From: an uncultured Desulfobacterales bacterium
GTDB taxonomy: Bacteria > Desulfobacterota > Desulfobacteria > Desulfobacterales > JAFDCJ01
Length of the DNA stretch: 24,250 bases
NCBI GenBank assembly: GCA_945787595.1
Contig: CALZJV010000066.1
Location: forward strand, 1 to 24,250
Direction: 5' to 3'
Made by a program: the position numbers and the translations under genes. Of the stretch, positions 23,585 through 24,250 are shown piece by piece. How positions within the stretch are numbered: position 1 is the stretch's first letter; each line of letters opens with the position of its first letter. Under the pieces are notes generated by a model that saw only the letters and a program-made list of their open reading frames with translations, searched no databases and was not told the DNA's origin.

Positions 23585-24118
23585 TTAACCATCATAATTT
23601 TTATCAAAATATTCTTTTGAATTTAACCTGATAATGGGTGCTTCAATATAGTCAGACATACATTTGCTAATTTCATATAGATCATTTCCATAGCAAGTGA
23701 AAGAGAATGATCCCCATATTCCGGGATAAAATTCTGGGTCATCATCTTTGTCAAGAATATAATATCTTATCAAAAAGTCTGATGAATCAGGATAAAATGC
23801 TTTGTATACTTCGTAATCTCTATGACGCGATTTATAGAAAGTGTTTTCTGATTCAAGATTTCTAAAGATTTTTTTATATGAAATTATTTTAGAACTAGAA
23901 ATAAAGCCATCATGAAAGTGCCAGTCATTAAATGAGTATAAAATGTTATTTTGATAATATGATTGAATATGTTTAAAAATTGTTCTGGTGATTCTAAAAA
24001 GTAGTGATAAAGGAATCCAATCATCTACCGTAATTGTTTCTTCATGAAATGGTTTTTGAACCAATTCTAATTTTGTTTCAAGTTTTTCGTCCATATTTAC
24101 GGAGATGGTTAACGTCAT
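23585..24118 (-). CDS. Uncharacterised 177-aa protein (cassette gene)
   Basis: No family recognised. The protein is acidic and aromatic-rich, with no signal peptide or clear membrane helix. Notable stretches are a mixed helix (WIPLSLLFRITRTIFKHIQS), FNDWHFHDGF, a YPDSSDFLIRYYILDKDDD segment and GIWGSFSFTCYG near the end. The alternation suggests a small alpha/beta fold. Two starts are possible: ATG at 24118, which lies inside a 22-bp tandem duplication, and ATG at 24094 (MDEKLETKLEL), which I think is ancestral. Neither has a Shine-Dalgarno. It is markedly AT-richer than the neighbouring cassettes. It occupies one complete cassette. Confidence 0.75.
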   Translation of the reverse strand: MTLTISVNMDEKLETKLELVQKPFHEETITVDDWIPLSLLFRITRTIFKHIQSYYQNNILYSFNDWHFHDGFISSSKIISYKKIFRNLESENTFYKSRHRDYEVYKAFYPDSSDFLIRYYILDKDDDPEFYPGIWGSFSFTCYGNDLYEISKCMSDYIEAPIIRLNSKEYFDKNYDG

Positions 24119-24136
24119 TTACGGAGATGGTTAACG
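24095..24136. repeat. 22-bp tandem duplication spanning the attC crossover
   Basis: The 20-bp segment ATTTACGGAGATGGTTAACG occurs at 24095-24114 and 24117-24136, a period of 22 bp. On the minus strand each unit begins exactly at a G^TTAACC core, so two potential crossover points lie 22 bp apart. The duplication supplies the first possible start codon of the following gene. Confidence 0.9.
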
Positions 24137-24192
24137 GGCTGGCTGAGGGGGGCGCGTTTTTTCGCGCTTCCCTCTCCAGCCAGATGTTATGC
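24129..24192 (-). other. attC: Short attC site of an incoming (right-flanking) cassette
   Basis: R boxes are GGTTAAC (24129-24135) and GTTATGC (24186-24192). The stem is GGCTGGCTGAGGGGGGCGCG against CGCGCTTCCCTCTCCAGCC, closed by a T6 loop (24157-24162), with one extra C and a few mismatches. At 64 bp and with no sequence match to the 103-106 bp family, it resembles the compact attC sites of mobile-integron cassettes. Confidence 0.8.
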
Positions 24193-24250
24193 GTTCTATT
24201 CTAATTTTATCGGCCGCTTTATCTAATTGGCCCATAAAAGTATTATAATC
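24131..24250 (-). CDS. Possible C-terminal end of the next cassette gene, partial
   Basis: One minus-strand frame is open from the window edge: DYNTFMGQLDKAADKIRIERI, then reading through the attC to a TAA inside the R' box. The other two frames have early stops. The first 20 residues look protein-like; the last 18 are encoded by attC. The upstream part is outside the window, so identity and even coding status are uncertain. Confidence 0.3.
   Translation of the reverse strand, partial: DYNTFMGQLDKAADKIRIERITSGWRGKREKTRPPQPAR

Larger units (their letters stand above)
19320..24250 (-). mobile_element. Integron gene-cassette array without integrase in view (CALIN or distal part of a chromosomal integron)
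   Basis: Seven attC-like sites separate small minus-strand genes, each gene followed at its 3' side by one site. Taking the crossover as G^TTRRRY, cassette limits are 23477-24134, 23008-23476, 22218-23007, 21386-22217, 20255-21385 and 19592-20254, plus a truncated one from 19591 leftward. In the two rightmost complete cassettes the first bases equal the complement of the cassette's own R'' box (TTAACC/GGTTAAC; TTGGGC/GCCCAAC), as expected if each was inserted as a circle. Several genes begin within 40 bp of the crossover. No tyrosine recombinase gene is present. Orientation places any intI/attI to the right of the window. Confidence 0.85.

Overview
The window looks like part of a chromosome from a Desulfobacterota (deltaproteobacterial, Desulfobacterales-like) bacterium. 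This is an inference from gene content: a GldA-type ABC exporter, an HtrA protease with two PDZ domains, an FmdB-like protein, a TPR-fused pilus/secretion ATPase, a five-gene branched-chain amino acid type (Liv) importer with a Tat-dependent binding protein, and many-domain two-component proteins. No rRNA or tRNA was recognised, so the lineage is not firmly placed.

Layout. (1) 1-3068: a GldA-like ATPase overlapping the start of its permease (minus strand), then an HtrA/DegP protease (plus) converging on a small FmdB-like gene. (2) 3581-6923: a GspE/PilB-type ATPase with an unusual TPR N-terminus and a REC-PAS protein, both plus strand. (3) 7061-14235: a minus-strand block livK-livH-livM-livG-livF, with a FAD_binding_2 flavoprotein upstream. 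The gaps hold hairpin-rich dispersed repeats, including a 58-bp repeat present twice in inverted orientation. (4) 14934-16967: a large hybrid histidine kinase. (5) 17017-19320: a GC-rich crotonase, a RidA protein and gene remnants in otherwise non-coding DNA.

(6) 19320-24250 is the most notable part: a string of small, unrelated minus-strand genes separated by imperfect palindromes that I read as integron attC sites. Five share a conserved 103-106 bp sequence (19586-19689, 20249-20353, 22212-22317, 23002-23107, 23471-23573). Two are unrelated in sequence but have the same architecture (21380-21505, 24129-24192). They delimit six complete cassettes: an unknown 177-aa protein; a 106-aa CdiI-immunity-like protein; a SAM methyltransferase; a higB-higA toxin-antitoxin pair; a frameshifted QueG-like iron-sulfur protein; and a rhodanese. 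A seventh, truncated HAD cassette follows. No integrase is in the window. Gene orientation predicts that intI/attI, if present, lies beyond the right edge, and that the left end (about 19.3 kb) is the distal, eroded end of the array.

Regions (1)-(4) look like ordinary chromosomal modules. Region (6) is a gene-capture platform whose cargo (toxin-antitoxin, immunity-like, methyltransferase, redox and sulfur proteins) is typical of sedentary chromosomal integrons.
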